From Planctomycetota bacterium (GTDB taxonomy: Bacteria; Planctomycetota; UBA1135; GCA-002686595), in contig JAKLKU010000020.1 in assembly GCA_023150475.1 (NCBI GenBank), positions 62,001 through 126,000 of the forward strand: 64,000 nt of DNA, in the 5' to 3' direction. The notes below the pieces were generated by a model. That model ran no database searches. It saw only the letters and a list, made by a program, of their open reading frames with translations, and was not told the origin of the DNA. The translations under genes and the position numbers were made by a program. Positions 33,633 through 41,976 of this stretch are shown piece by piece (position 1 is the first letter of the stretch; each line of letters starts with the position of its first letter).

Positions 33633-34673
33633 ATGCGGCATCACGGCACTTCGCGGCGGGAACTCTTGGCGGCGTCGGCGGCGTTTTCGCTCGCGGCGGT
33701 CGCGTACGGTCGGGGACAGGACGCGCCGGCGAAACCGCCCGCGCCGCCCGGGCTCGAGAAGCGGCGGTTCGGCAAGACCGACATGCAAGTCGCTCTGCTC
33801 GGTTTCGGCGGCGCCGAGATCGGCTACGAAGGCGCGGACCAGGCGACGGTCGACAAGCTCTTGAACGCGGCGCTCGACCAAGGGCTCAACGTCATCGACA
33901 CGGCGGAGTGTTACGTCGACTCCGAAGCGAAGATCGGCAACGCCGTCGCCTCGCGGCGCAAGGACTTCTACCTCTTCACCAAGTGCGGCCACACGTCCGA
34001 GCCGCCGAAGCAAGGGCCCGACTGGTCGAAACAAGGCGTGCTGCAGTCGATCGAGCGCAGCTTGAAGCGTCTCAAGACCGACGTGATCGACCTCGTGCAG
34101 CTCCACTCGTGCTCGCTCGACGAGTTGAAGAAGGGCGAGTGCATCGCCGGACTCGAAGAAGCGAAGAAACAAGGCAAGACGCGCTACATCGGCTACAGCG
34201 GTGACTCGACCACGGCGAAGTGGGCGATCGAAAGCGGTCATTTCGACGCGCTGCAGACTTCGATCAACGTGTGCGACCAAGAGTGCATCGAACTCACGTT
34301 GCCGCTCGCGAAGGAGAAGGGCCTCGGCGTGATCGCCAAACGGCCGATCGCGAACGCGGTGTGGCGCTACGACAAGACGCCGGAGAACGGCTACCACACG
34401 GAGTACTGGGAGCGCTTGCAGGAGCTGAAGTACGACTGGGCGTTCGGAGCGACGAAGTCCGACACCGGTCCGCACGGCGCCGCGGGCATCGCGATGCGCT
34501 TCACGGCGATGCAGCCCGGCGTGTGCGTCCTGATCGTCGGCACGACCAAGCCCGAGCGCTGGGCGCAGAACGCCGAGCTCTTGCGCGCCGGTCCGCTCGC
34601 GAAGGAGCTGCACGACGCGATCCGCGCGCGTTGGAAGACCGCGGCGAAAGCGGAGTGGACCGGCCAGACCTGA
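33633..34673 (+). CDS. Exported aldo/keto reductase family protein
   Basis: This 346-residue (beta/alpha)8 oxidoreductase shows RRFGKTDMQVALLGFGGAEIGYE, then the catalytic-region motif VIDTAECYVDSEAKIG (Asp and Tyr), LFTKCG (Lys) and VQLHSC (His). The later NADPH-binding part (LIVGTTKPERWAQN) is also present. The N-terminus (TSRRELLAASAAFSLAAVAYG) is a twin-arginine-type signal, as is common for planctomycete aldo/keto reductases, so the enzyme probably acts outside the cytoplasm with its cofactor loaded before export. Substrate is unknown. The start is fixed by aaggagg 6 bp upstream, and the longer open frame upstream is repeat-rich spacer. Confidence 0.88.
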   Translation: MRHHGTSRRELLAASAAFSLAAVAYGRGQDAPAKPPAPPGLEKRRFGKTDMQVALLGFGGAEIGYEGADQATVDKLLNAALDQGLNVIDTAECYVDSEAKIGNAVASRRKDFYLFTKCGHTSEPPKQGPDWSKQGVLQSIERSLKRLKTDVIDLVQLHSCSLDELKKGECIAGLEEAKKQGKTRYIGYSGDSTTAKWAIESGHFDALQTSINVCDQECIELTLPLAKEKGLGVIAKRPIANAVWRYDKTPENGYHTEYWERLQELKYDWAFGATKSDTGPHGAAGIAMRFTAMQPGVCVLIVGTTKPERWAQNAELLRAGPLAKELHDAIRARWKTAAKAEWTGQT

Positions 34674-34760
34674 GCCGTGCGGCGCGCGCGGGCCGAGCGC
34701 GCTGCGCGTCGTGCTTGGCCGGTCGCGCGCGGCGTCTCGGGCTGCCGTCGCACGTTGCGT

Positions 34761-34820
34761 TGTGCCCAGCGCGTTCGCGCGGCGCCCAGCGCGTTCGCGC
34801 CGCGCCTAGCGCGTTCGTGC
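34761..34820. repeat. 20-bp tandem repeat, three units
   Basis: Three 20-bp units share the core agcgcgttcg(c/t)gc (tgtgcccagcgcgttcgcgc and two near copies). They fill the spacer just upstream of the membrane protein gene at 34845. No coding function is apparent. Confidence 0.8.
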
Positions 34821-34844
34821 CGGTGGAAGTAGCCTCGACGCGCG

Positions 34845-35435
34845 ATGTCACGCGCACGCTTCGCAGCACTCTTGGCCGGCGCCGTCGCGCTGGTCTGGTG
34901 GGCGCTCTGGAGCGGCGCGCGTCACGGCGCGGGCGAGAGCTTGGCGTTGCTCGTCCTCACGGCGCTCGTCGCGTGCGTGGCCTGCGTACTCGGGGTGGCG
35001 CGCGTGCTGCGTCGTTCGTGGAGCTGCACACGCCTCGAGGTGTCGATCTACGTTGCGGCCGTCGCGTTCGGCGTCGGCGCGTGGCTCGTCGCGCCGCACG
35101 GTCGGCGCGCGTGGCTCGCCGAGCTCGCCTGGCGTGCGGAGCCGCTGATCGCCGCGCTGCGCGCGTACGAAGCGCGGCACGGCGAACCACCGCCGACGCT
35201 CGACGCGCTCGTGCCGGACGAGCTCGAGCGTTTGCCCGGCACCGGCTTCGCCGAGCGTCCTGACTTCTGGTACCGCGTGGAACCACGCGGCGCGGACGGC
35301 GCGCCGTCGACCTGGACGATCGGCGTCGACTGCAGCCAGGGTTTCATGGACTGGGACGAGTACGTCTACGCGTCGGACGAGCGCTACGAAGTCGACCTCG
35401 AGCGCATCGGTCGCTGGGCCTACGTCCACGAATGA
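34845..35435 (+). CDS. Hypothetical membrane protein
   Basis: This 196-residue protein has three hydrophobic segments in its first 95 residues (FAALLAGAVALVWWALW, LALLVLTALVACVACVLGVA and EVSIYVAAVAFGVGAWLVA). A soluble C-terminal domain follows, containing AEPLIAALRAYEARHGEPPPTLDALVPDELERLPGTG. That segment recalls the exposed part of type II pseudopilins, in which a helix is followed by a proline-rich turn. The resemblance is only suggestive, since the prepilin cleavage site is absent. I do not recognise a family. The start at 34845 lies 24 bp after the 20-bp repeats, and no strong ribosome site was seen. Confidence 0.6.
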   Translation: MSRARFAALLAGAVALVWWALWSGARHGAGESLALLVLTALVACVACVLGVARVLRRSWSCTRLEVSIYVAAVAFGVGAWLVAPHGRRAWLAELAWRAEPLIAALRAYEARHGEPPPTLDALVPDELERLPGTGFAERPDFWYRVEPRGADGAPSTWTIGVDCSQGFMDWDEYVYASDERYEVDLERIGRWAYVHE

Positions 35436-35621
35436 ACCGTCGGCGGTGGGGCGCGCCGCCGCGAGGCGTGCTCGAGCGTGCGGCTCCCCCAGAGGCCGCC
35501 CGTAGAAATTCCGGCCTCGACGCGTAGTCGTTGCGCGGCGCGTCGGACGCGGGCTTCCGCGAGCGCCCGTACTCTTGCCTGACGTGCGTCGAACGTCGGT
35601 CCAACCGTACGCACACACGCC

Positions 35622-37535
35622 ATGCACAGTGCCGCTCACCCCGTCGAGCGTTCGACCCGCCTGTCCGACGGCGTCGCTTCGCCGCGTCTCTTCCCTGCGG
35701 TGCCGCTCGCGTTCGCGGCGGCGCTCGGCCTGCTCGCGTTCCTTCCGCCGGTCGCGGGGCACGCAAGGCTGACGACGACGTTCGTCGCGACGGCGCTCGG
35801 CCTCGTCGGTTGGACCGCGTGGCTCGCGTGGCGCGCGCGAGCGACGGGTCGCGTGCTCGCGCTCGAGCTCGTGCCGCCGCAGAAGTCGCACTACGTGCAA
35901 GGCTGCGTGCAGATCTCGATCTACGCGTACTGGGCGATGTATTGGCCGAAGGTGCTCGACGCGGCGCCGTTGATCGTCGGCCAGATGTTCTTCCTCTTCG
36001 CGTTCGACGGGTTGCTCCAGCTCTCGCGCGGCAGGCACTGGCGGCTCGGCCTCGGCCCGGTGCCGATCGTCTTCAGCACGAACCTCTTCATGTGGTTCAA
36101 GGACGACTGGTTCGCATTCCAGTTCGCGATGCTCGCGAGCTGCGCGCTCGCGAAGGAGTTCATCCGCTGGCAACGCGACGGCAAGAGCACGCACGTCTTC
36201 AACCCGTCGGCGTTCGGGTTGTCGCTCGTGTCGGTCGTGTTGATCGCGACGAACACGACGCATCTCACGTGGGGCATCGAAGTGGCGACGACGCTCGGGC
36301 TCGCGCCGCACATGTACGCGTGGATCTTCTTCGTCGGCCTGATCGTGCAGTACTTCTTCGCGGTCACGCTGATGACGGTGTCGGCCGCGGTCGTGCTCTA
36401 CGTCGGAAACTTGATCTACACGCAGGTGACCGGCGTGTACTTCTTCGTCGACACCGGCATCCCGATCGCGATCTTCCTCGGGCTGCACCTGCTCGTCACC
36501 GATCCTGCGACGTCGCCGAAGTCGAGCCTCGGACGGATCCTCTTCGGTGGAGCCTACGGGCTCGCGAACCTCGTGCTCTTCTGGGTGCTCGGCGGACTCA
36601 ACGTGCCGGACTTCTACGACAAGCTCCTGCCCGTGCCGTTGCTGAACCTGAGCGTGAAGGCGCTCGACGCGTTCGCGAAGCTGGACGCCGTCGCTTGGTT
36701 CGCGCGCTGGGAGGACCGGATGCGCGCGAAGGAGCTCAACTACGTGCACATGGGCGCGTGGAGCGCCGTCTTCGCCGCGATGTTCGCGACCGGCTTCGTC
36801 GAAGCACCGCATCCCGGCAACTCGATCGAGTTCTGGCGGCGCGCGTACGTCGACGGGAAGCCCGCGGCCGGCCGCAACTGGATGAAGATGGTCGGCACGG
36901 CGGCCGATCGAGGCGATCCACGCTCGTGCGAGGAGCTCGGGCGCATCTACGCGGAAGGCAAGATCGTGCCTGCGAACCCCGGAGCCGCGGCGCACTACTT
37001 CGCGCGCTCCTGCGAGCTCGGTTGGGTGCCGGGCTGCGAGAGCGTCGCGCGACACTTCCTCGAAGTCGGGGTCGCGGCGTCCGAACCGGCGGCGCGGCGA
37101 GCCTTCGACGTGCTCGAAGCGCGGCTCTCGGGCGCGCACGACGGGCGCGCGGGGTTCTGGCTCGGACTCGCGTACGAGCGTGGCCAAGGTCGACCTCGCG
37201 ACGTCGCCAAGGCCTTCGCGTGTTACGCCGCGAGTTCACGGCGCGGCGACCTCGGCGCGGCGCAGGCCGTGACGCGTTTGTGGCTCGCGGGGCTCGGTGA
37301 TCCGCGCGAGCTGCCGTTCGCCGCGCCGTCCATCGAACGTGCGGCCGAGGCCGGCGACGGCCCGAGCCAGTTCCTGCTCGCGCACCTGGCGCACGCGGGT
37401 TTCGGAGTCGCACGCGACGAAGCGCGCGCGGACGCGCTGCTCGGCGAGGCGTGTCGAGCCGGCGTCGCCGACGCGTGCGCCGCGTTGACGGCGAACCCGC
37501 GTTGGCAAGAACCGGCGCACGTCGCGAAACGCTAG
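35622..37535 (+). CDS. NqrB/RnfD-like membrane protein fused to Sel1 repeats (copy 2)
   Basis: This 637-residue paralogue of the 30110-31870 protein has the same order of motifs: KSHYVQGCVQISIYAYW, FMWFKDDWFAFQF, THVFNPSAFGLS, VQYFFAVTLMTVSA, FLGLHLLVTDPATSP, FYDKLLPVPLLNL and LNYVHMGAWSAVF. The C-terminus has at least three Sel1-type repeats (SCEELGRIYAEGKI, FWLGLAYERGQGRPRDVAKAFACYAASSRRGD and FLLAHLAHAGFGVARDEARADALLGEACRAG). The membrane half is better conserved between the two copies than the repeat half. It may be a redox or transport module with a docking domain. Function is not established. Its stop codon shares ctag with the convergent glycosyltransferase gene. Confidence 0.75.
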   Translation: MHSAAHPVERSTRLSDGVASPRLFPAVPLAFAAALGLLAFLPPVAGHARLTTTFVATALGLVGWTAWLAWRARATGRVLALELVPPQKSHYVQGCVQISIYAYWAMYWPKVLDAAPLIVGQMFFLFAFDGLLQLSRGRHWRLGLGPVPIVFSTNLFMWFKDDWFAFQFAMLASCALAKEFIRWQRDGKSTHVFNPSAFGLSLVSVVLIATNTTHLTWGIEVATTLGLAPHMYAWIFFVGLIVQYFFAVTLMTVSAAVVLYVGNLIYTQVTGVYFFVDTGIPIAIFLGLHLLVTDPATSPKSSLGRILFGGAYGLANLVLFWVLGGLNVPDFYDKLLPVPLLNLSVKALDAFAKLDAVAWFARWEDRMRAKELNYVHMGAWSAVFAAMFATGFVEAPHPGNSIEFWRRAYVDGKPAAGRNWMKMVGTAADRGDPRSCEELGRIYAEGKIVPANPGAAAHYFARSCELGWVPGCESVARHFLEVGVAASEPAARRAFDVLEARLSGAHDGRAGFWLGLAYERGQGRPRDVAKAFACYAASSRRGDLGAAQAVTRLWLAGLGDPRELPFAAPSIERAAEAGDGPSQFLLAHLAHAGFGVARDEARADALLGEACRAGVADACAALTANPRWQEPAHVAKR

Positions 37536-38542
37536 CGGGGAGTTCGGCGGCGCTCCGTGCGCGCGCTCGCGAGCCCGAGCTCCGCGAGCAAGTCGCGCCA
37601 CGCGCGCGACTCGCGTGCGGGCGCGTGACGCGCCGCGAGTCGGCGGCTCGCCGCGACGAGCCGCGCTCGAAAGCGTGCGTCGCGCTCGAGCCGTTCGAGG
37701 AGCCGCGCGAGTCCGCCTCGATCGCCCGACGCGAAGAGACCGGGATGCCGTTCGCCGAGCATGCCGACCGACGCCGGGATGCGCGTCGCGAGCACCGGCA
37801 AGCCGCTGACCAGCGCTTCCGCGAGCGCCGCCGAGCCGCCCTCGGAACGCGACGTCTGCACGAACGCGCGTGCCGCGCGCAAGTGCGCGAGCAGCTCCGC
37901 GTGCGGCACGTCGCCGCGCCACTGCCAACGCGGGTTCGCGTGCGACTCGCGCCGCGCGCGGGCGCCCAGGCGCGCGTCGAGCACGCCACCGAAGTGCTCG
38001 ACGACGAGCCGTGAGTGCGCCGGCAGCTCGCGCGTCGCCCGCGCAGCGAGCAACGGGTCCTTCACGGCGCGCAAGTGCGCCGCCGCGAGCACCACGAACG
38101 CGCCCCTGCGCCGAGCGACCGGACCGTTGTGCGGACGTGCGGATTGCAGGATCACGCGCGACTTCCGGCGCCACTCCAACGGCAGCGCACGGCGCGCCTC
38201 GGCTTGGAGCACGACGATGCGCGACGCGAGCGCGAGGCTCCGCCGCGCGACGCGCGAGAGCCCACGCGGCGCGTAGAGATCGGTCCCGGTGAGGACGACG
38301 ACGAGCGGCGCCGTCGGTCGCGCGGCGCGGAAGCGGCGCACGGAGCTCGCGCTCTTCCGCGCATGCAGCGCGACGAGCAGCTCGCACGGCTCGCCGCGCC
38401 ACTCCTCGACGACGGCGACGCGCGCGCCGAGCTCGTGCAGCAGCCGCGCCCAACGTTCCGCCGTGATGCGGTTGCCGAGTCGCGTGCCTCGCGCGGCGGG
38501 AGTGACGAGGACGATGCGGATCGCGCGACGCTCTGGGCTCAC
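37532..38542 (-). CDS. SenB-like (TIGR04348 family) glycosyltransferase
   Basis: This 336-residue GT4-type enzyme matches the family that includes selenosugar synthase SenB: IRIVLVTPAARGTRLGNRITAERWARLL, LLVALHARKSASSVRRF, PLVVVLTGTDLYAPRG and SRIVVLQAEARRALP. The sugar-nucleotide-binding C-terminal half has FVQTSRSEGGSAALAEALVSGLPVLATRIPASVGMLG. SenB couples UDP-GlcNAc with selenophosphate in selenoneine synthesis. No SenA (EgtB-like) or SenC (SelD-like) gene is nearby, so the true acceptor is uncertain. The start is a GTG at 38542, as no ATG lies closer to the first strand. It is convergent with the second RnfD-like gene and overlaps its stop by 4 bp. Confidence 0.75.
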   Translation of the reverse strand: MSPERRAIRIVLVTPAARGTRLGNRITAERWARLLHELGARVAVVEEWRGEPCELLVALHARKSASSVRRFRAARPTAPLVVVLTGTDLYAPRGLSRVARRSLALASRIVVLQAEARRALPLEWRRKSRVILQSARPHNGPVARRRGAFVVLAAAHLRAVKDPLLAARATRELPAHSRLVVEHFGGVLDARLGARARRESHANPRWQWRGDVPHAELLAHLRAARAFVQTSRSEGGSAALAEALVSGLPVLATRIPASVGMLGERHPGLFASGDRGGLARLLERLERDARFRARLVAASRRLAARHAPARESRAWRDLLAELGLASARTERRRTPR

Positions 38543-38629
38543 GGCGCGGCGCAGTCTAGCGCGGACGCCGGGCGCGCCTACGGAGCTCGGCCACTGCGCG
38601 AAGTCCGTTCCTCGGCGCAAGAGCTCGGC

Positions 38630-39013
38630 ATGCGCCGAGTGCGAACGTTGGCCGCAGTCGCGTGCGTGCTGCTCGCGAGCTCGCACGGCTCGTGCGTCGT
38701 GTGGAGCGGCTCGTACGGGCACCTGTGGGTCGAAATCGACTCGCCGTCTTCGAGCGGCAGCCACACGACCGACCACTCGAGCCTGACGGTCGGCGGCGAC
38801 GTCGGCGGTTGGCGCGTCTTCGACCCGGCGCCGAAACTCCATTGGCACAACCATGCGACCGGCGAGTCCGGAGTCGTCGGCCAGACGCTCGGCACGTTCA
38901 CCTTCGGCCCGCTCGCCCTGGCGCTCGGTCCGAACCCGATCCACGTGACGGCGTCGAACGACGTTCAGGAAGACGCGAGCGACGAGATCCTGGTCACTCG
39001 CATCGCGCCGTAG
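38630..39013 (+). CDS. Small secreted protein of unknown function
   Basis: The 127-residue product has a signal peptide (RRVRTLAAVACVLLASSHGSC), possibly lipoprotein-like although the residues before Cys22 are not a good lipobox. It is followed by a compact beta-rich domain (LWVEIDSPSSSGSHTTDHSSLTVGGDVGG, then LGTFTFGPLALALGPNPIHVTASNDV) that looks Ig-like. The last part resembles a Big-type or cell-surface Ig fold with an NPIHVTA strand. No family name can be given. It lies 83 bp upstream of the next membrane protein gene, with a 7-bp repeat array between. Confidence 0.6.
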   Translation: MRRVRTLAAVACVLLASSHGSCVVWSGSYGHLWVEIDSPSSSGSHTTDHSSLTVGGDVGGWRVFDPAPKLHWHNHATGESGVVGQTLGTFTFGPLALALGPNPIHVTASNDVQEDASDEILVTRIAP

Positions 39014-39045
39014 GTGGCGAGCGAGAGCTCCGGGGTAGTAGGCTC

Positions 39046-39094
39046 GGTCGCCGGTCGCCGGTCGCCAGTCGCCAGTCGCCAGTCGCCGATCGCC
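39046..39094. repeat. 7-bp tandem repeat, seven units
   Basis: Seven consecutive heptamers (ggtcgcc three times, agtcgcc three times, gatcgcc once) end one base before the ATG at 39096. The array occupies the place where a promoter or ribosome site for the downstream gene would lie. Confidence 0.9.
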
Positions 39095-39095
39095 G

Positions 39096-40049
39096 ATGAT
39101 CGACGCCGTGTCCGTCCGTCGATGGTTTCGAGAGATGAACCTCCTCACGCTCGGCCTGCTCGCACTCGTGCCGTGGCTCGTGATCGCCGGTGCGGCGATC
39201 GTGTGGCTGCCGCCGCGGGTGCTACGGCTCGCGCCGGCGGGTTGGCGGCGGAGCGTCGTGCGACTCACGCTCGCCGTCGTGCTCGCGCCGCTCGTGGGGT
39301 TCGCGTGGGTGCGCTCGTGCGAAGTGATCAGTCAGGCGGCTTACACGTGCCTCGAGTGCGGGCGCACGGAGACGCAGATCCGCATCGCGAGCGTCTGCGT
39401 GTCGCGCAAGCTCGAGCGCGAGCACGCCGAGTACGCGCAACGCTTCGCACGAAAGCTCTCGGCGGAACACGAACACGCGTGGCACCTCGAAAGTTGCCTG
39501 TGGACGGAGACTCCGTGCACTTCGCGGGTGGCGTGCACCATGGAGACCGTCGAACCATGGTTCCGCGAACTGCCGACGCTCGTCGACGCCGCGTTCGCCG
39601 AGCAACTCTCGCGCGAAGCGCACCGTCTGCCCGCCGACGAACGCGCCGCGTTCATGAGCGAGTTCGGTGACGCGGTGGCGCACCGGAGAGCCGACGAAAG
39701 CGTCGACACGCTCGCGCGTGAATGGCACGCGGCGCGTCAGCCCGTGCCGCTCGACGTGCGCGTGATCGGCGGCGCGACGCGCGAGCCGCTCGTCGGAGTG
39801 TTCGTGGTCGTCGGTGGTCTCGAGTGGCAGGCTCGCGGCCGTTTCGCGCGCTACCGACCCGGCGAGCTGAGTGGCACGGCGACCGACGCAGCGGGTCACG
39901 CGCACGTCGAGCTTCCGCCGAACGAAGTCGTGCCGCTGCTCGTGGTCCGCGGCGCGAGAGCGGAGCTCGCGAGGGTCACGGTCGACGTCGCGACGCTCGC
40001 GCGCCCTTCCGCTGCGCGGTCTGCGGAACTCGAGATCGTCGTCCCATGA
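39096..40049 (+). CDS. Hypothetical membrane protein with CxxC motif
   Basis: This 317-residue protein has two N-terminal membrane segments (NLLTLGLLALVPWLVIAGAAIVWL and VVRLTLAVVLAPLVGFAWV). It then has a CLECGRTE motif like half a zinc ribbon, a helical charged region and a C-terminal beta domain (VPLDVRVIGGATREPLVGVFVVV, then GTATDAAGHAHVELPP) resembling carboxypeptidase-regulatory-like or Ig-type folds. I do not recognise a family. The ATG at 39096 follows the heptamer array directly with no ribosome site. An in-frame ATG at 39135 is a plausible alternative that removes the first 13 residues. The stop overlaps the next start as ATGA. Confidence 0.6.
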   Translation: MIDAVSVRRWFREMNLLTLGLLALVPWLVIAGAAIVWLPPRVLRLAPAGWRRSVVRLTLAVVLAPLVGFAWVRSCEVISQAAYTCLECGRTETQIRIASVCVSRKLEREHAEYAQRFARKLSAEHEHAWHLESCLWTETPCTSRVACTMETVEPWFRELPTLVDAAFAEQLSREAHRLPADERAAFMSEFGDAVAHRRADESVDTLAREWHAARQPVPLDVRVIGGATREPLVGVFVVVGGLEWQARGRFARYRPGELSGTATDAAGHAHVELPPNEVVPLLVVRGARAELARVTVDVATLARPSAARSAELEIVVP

Positions 40050-40324
40050 CCGCACGCGAAGTGGAACGCTGGCGCGCCGACGTGCGCCGCCCGCCGGACG
40101 CGCCGGACGCGCCGGGCGCGACGCGGCACTTCGACCTCGCGGGCCCGCTGCCGCAGGCCGCGCGGCTCGAGCTCGGTCGCGACGGCGACGGCTGGTTCCT
40201 CGTGCGGCTCTCGATCACCGGCGCGTTCGCGGGCGACACGTGGCATGCGACACGCGAAGCTGCGATCGAGCAAGCGCGCTTCGAGTTCGCCGTGTCACCC
40301 GACGACTGGATCGCCGCCGGGTGA
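40046..40324 (+). CDS. Small hypothetical protein
   Basis: This 92-residue protein is coupled to the preceding gene by an ATGA overlap. It has a Pro/Asp-rich N-terminal stretch (DAPDAPGA, encoded by a short 9-bp repeat). A single alpha/beta domain follows (RLELGRDGDGWFLVRLSITGAFAGDTWHATREAAIEQARFEFAVSPDDWIAAG). The W-x-x-A....A..QA.FEF pattern is seen in small cytosolic proteins of unknown function. No signal or membrane segment is present. Confidence 0.65.
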   Translation: MTAREVERWRADVRRPPDAPDAPGATRHFDLAGPLPQAARLELGRDGDGWFLVRLSITGAFAGDTWHATREAAIEQARFEFAVSPDDWIAAG

Positions 40325-40336
40325 GCCGCTCCGGGC

Positions 40337-41314
40337 TCACGCCAGCGCGCGTGGTTCGAACAAGACGTCCTCGAGCGGCCGGCGCGGCGTCGGTGGGACT
40401 TCCGCGCTCGGCACGCCGAGCCGCAGCACGAGCTGCGGGAAGCCCTTGTGATCGACGAGGTGCGACAACTTGGCGCGCAACGAATCCACCTGCACCGGCG
40501 AGTTCAAGTACGACGCTTGCAGGCCATGGCGCACGCCGGTGAGCAGCAACCGCTCGAGCGCTTGGCCCGCGGCGAGCCAATCCGCTGCTTCGTCGCCGAG
40601 CGTGCCGAGCACGACGAGCACCGGTGCTTCGTCGGTGAGTTCCCGATCGTGCACGCCGACGCCGTGGCCGATGTCGAACGTGCGCACGACGAGTTGCGCG
40701 ACCGGGACCGCGATGTCGGGCAAGCCGAGGCCGTCACCGCGACGCCGCGGGTGCATCCACAGCGCGAGTTCGCGCCGCCAGCTCGGATCGATCCACTGCA
40801 GCTCGTCGCCTTTCGCGACGAGCGCGGAGACGGCGTGGCGCTTCGACACGGTCTCGACGACGCGCAGCCACGCGCCTTCGCGTTCCGCCGCGAGTGCGAG
40901 CGCGCGCACGACGCCGTGGCGCACTTCGTCCTTCGTGAACTTGCGGCGATAGGTGCGGCGCGTCGCCAGTGCTTCGAAGAGCTCCGCGTCCGGCGACGTG
41001 ATCGCGCTCGGAGTCCAAGTGACGCGTGCAAGGAGATCCGGTTCGCGCGGATCGGGGAAGCTCGCGACTTCGGCGAGCGAACCCGCGTGCGCGATCGCGA
41101 CCCGCACGTTGAAGAGCGCCGCGCCGCAACTGATCGTCAGTTCGCGGTCACGTGGATCGTTGACCGCCAAGGCGCGTGTGCGGTCGGCCCAGAGGTCTAT
41201 CCGCCCGGCCTCGACTTCGAAACACCACGGTTGGGTGTTGTGCGCGGAAGGTGCCAACGCCGCGGCGCGCACGAACTCGAGCGCAGCCGCCTTCGTCTCC
41301 ACGGTGCCGACCAT
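40337..41314 (-). CDS. Acg-type nitroreductase family protein
   Basis: The 325-residue product belongs to the nitroreductase fold, with the Acg/Rv2032-like signature: LAPSAHNTQPWCFEVE near the N-terminus, RELTISCGAALFNVRVAIAHAG, RRTYRRKF and LLLTGVRHGLQASYLNSPVQV. Acg-like members bind flavin tightly and some lack classic nitroreductase activity, being stress-induced flavin stores or reductases. The ATG at 41314 follows gaggga at normal spacing. Longer frames upstream are unsupported. It stands alone, convergent with the small protein gene at 40046. Confidence 0.82.
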   Translation of the reverse strand: MVGTVETKAAALEFVRAAALAPSAHNTQPWCFEVEAGRIDLWADRTRALAVNDPRDRELTISCGAALFNVRVAIAHAGSLAEVASFPDPREPDLLARVTWTPSAITSPDAELFEALATRRTYRRKFTKDEVRHGVVRALALAAEREGAWLRVVETVSKRHAVSALVAKGDELQWIDPSWRRELALWMHPRRRGDGLGLPDIAVPVAQLVVRTFDIGHGVGVHDRELTDEAPVLVVLGTLGDEAADWLAAGQALERLLLTGVRHGLQASYLNSPVQVDSLRAKLSHLVDHKGFPQLVLRLGVPSAEVPPTPRRPLEDVLFEPRALA

Positions 41315-41976
41315 GGCGTCCCTCGTTGCTTGGGTCACGTGGCCGCGCTCCGCTCGGCGCGCGCCGTCCGCGCGGCGAGGGGCGGAGCGCAACCCCCAAC
41401 TTGGTGCGCCGGCGCGCCACGCGCGATCCGTCGGGAGGCGCATCGCCGACGGGCCGACGAGGGCAGGCGGGGGTAGCCCGGATCCACGGGCGCTGCCGCT
41501 CGTCCCGAATCCGGACCGTCTAGCGAGCGAAACGACCCAACCGGCCAACCGCGGCCGGGTACAAGCTCGAAACACAGTCGCCGACGTGCCGTTCCTGGGT
41601 CATCGGGGGCTGCCGGCGCCCCCGCCAGCACCTGGAGCCTGCATCCCGGTTAAGTTGCCGTCACTCTTTCACTAGTGCGAACAACGCTCTGGATTGGGAG
41701 AATCGATCTCACTAGCCTGGTACGTGTCTGAACCGGCGTTCTCACGCGCGGGACGTGGATGGGCCAGTCCTCCGACGTTGGAGGGGACTTTCCACGCGCG
41801 AAATTGCCCGGCGACCCCTAGCCCCCAACGCCTTGGTCCTCGGCTCGCGCCGGGCACCTAGGCCGTCTCAGGCCATCGATGACCGAGAACCCTGCTCTCG
41901 ATCAGGCCGCTTCCCGACCTCGCTCCGCGCTCGCCCGACTCGACTCGCTTCGGCGCTTCTCCCACGGAGGTCAGCC
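41315..41976. other. 662-bp divergent regulatory spacer
   Basis: No gene is supported in this spacer between the nitroreductase gene and the XRE regulator gene. Around 41640-41740 the base composition is visibly less GC-rich than the surroundings. That part contains two tcactag sites, at 41669 and 41709, exactly 40 bp apart. The first is part of the 8-bp palindrome cactagtg. The ribosome site of the XRE gene (cggaggt) is near 41965. Confidence 0.5.
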
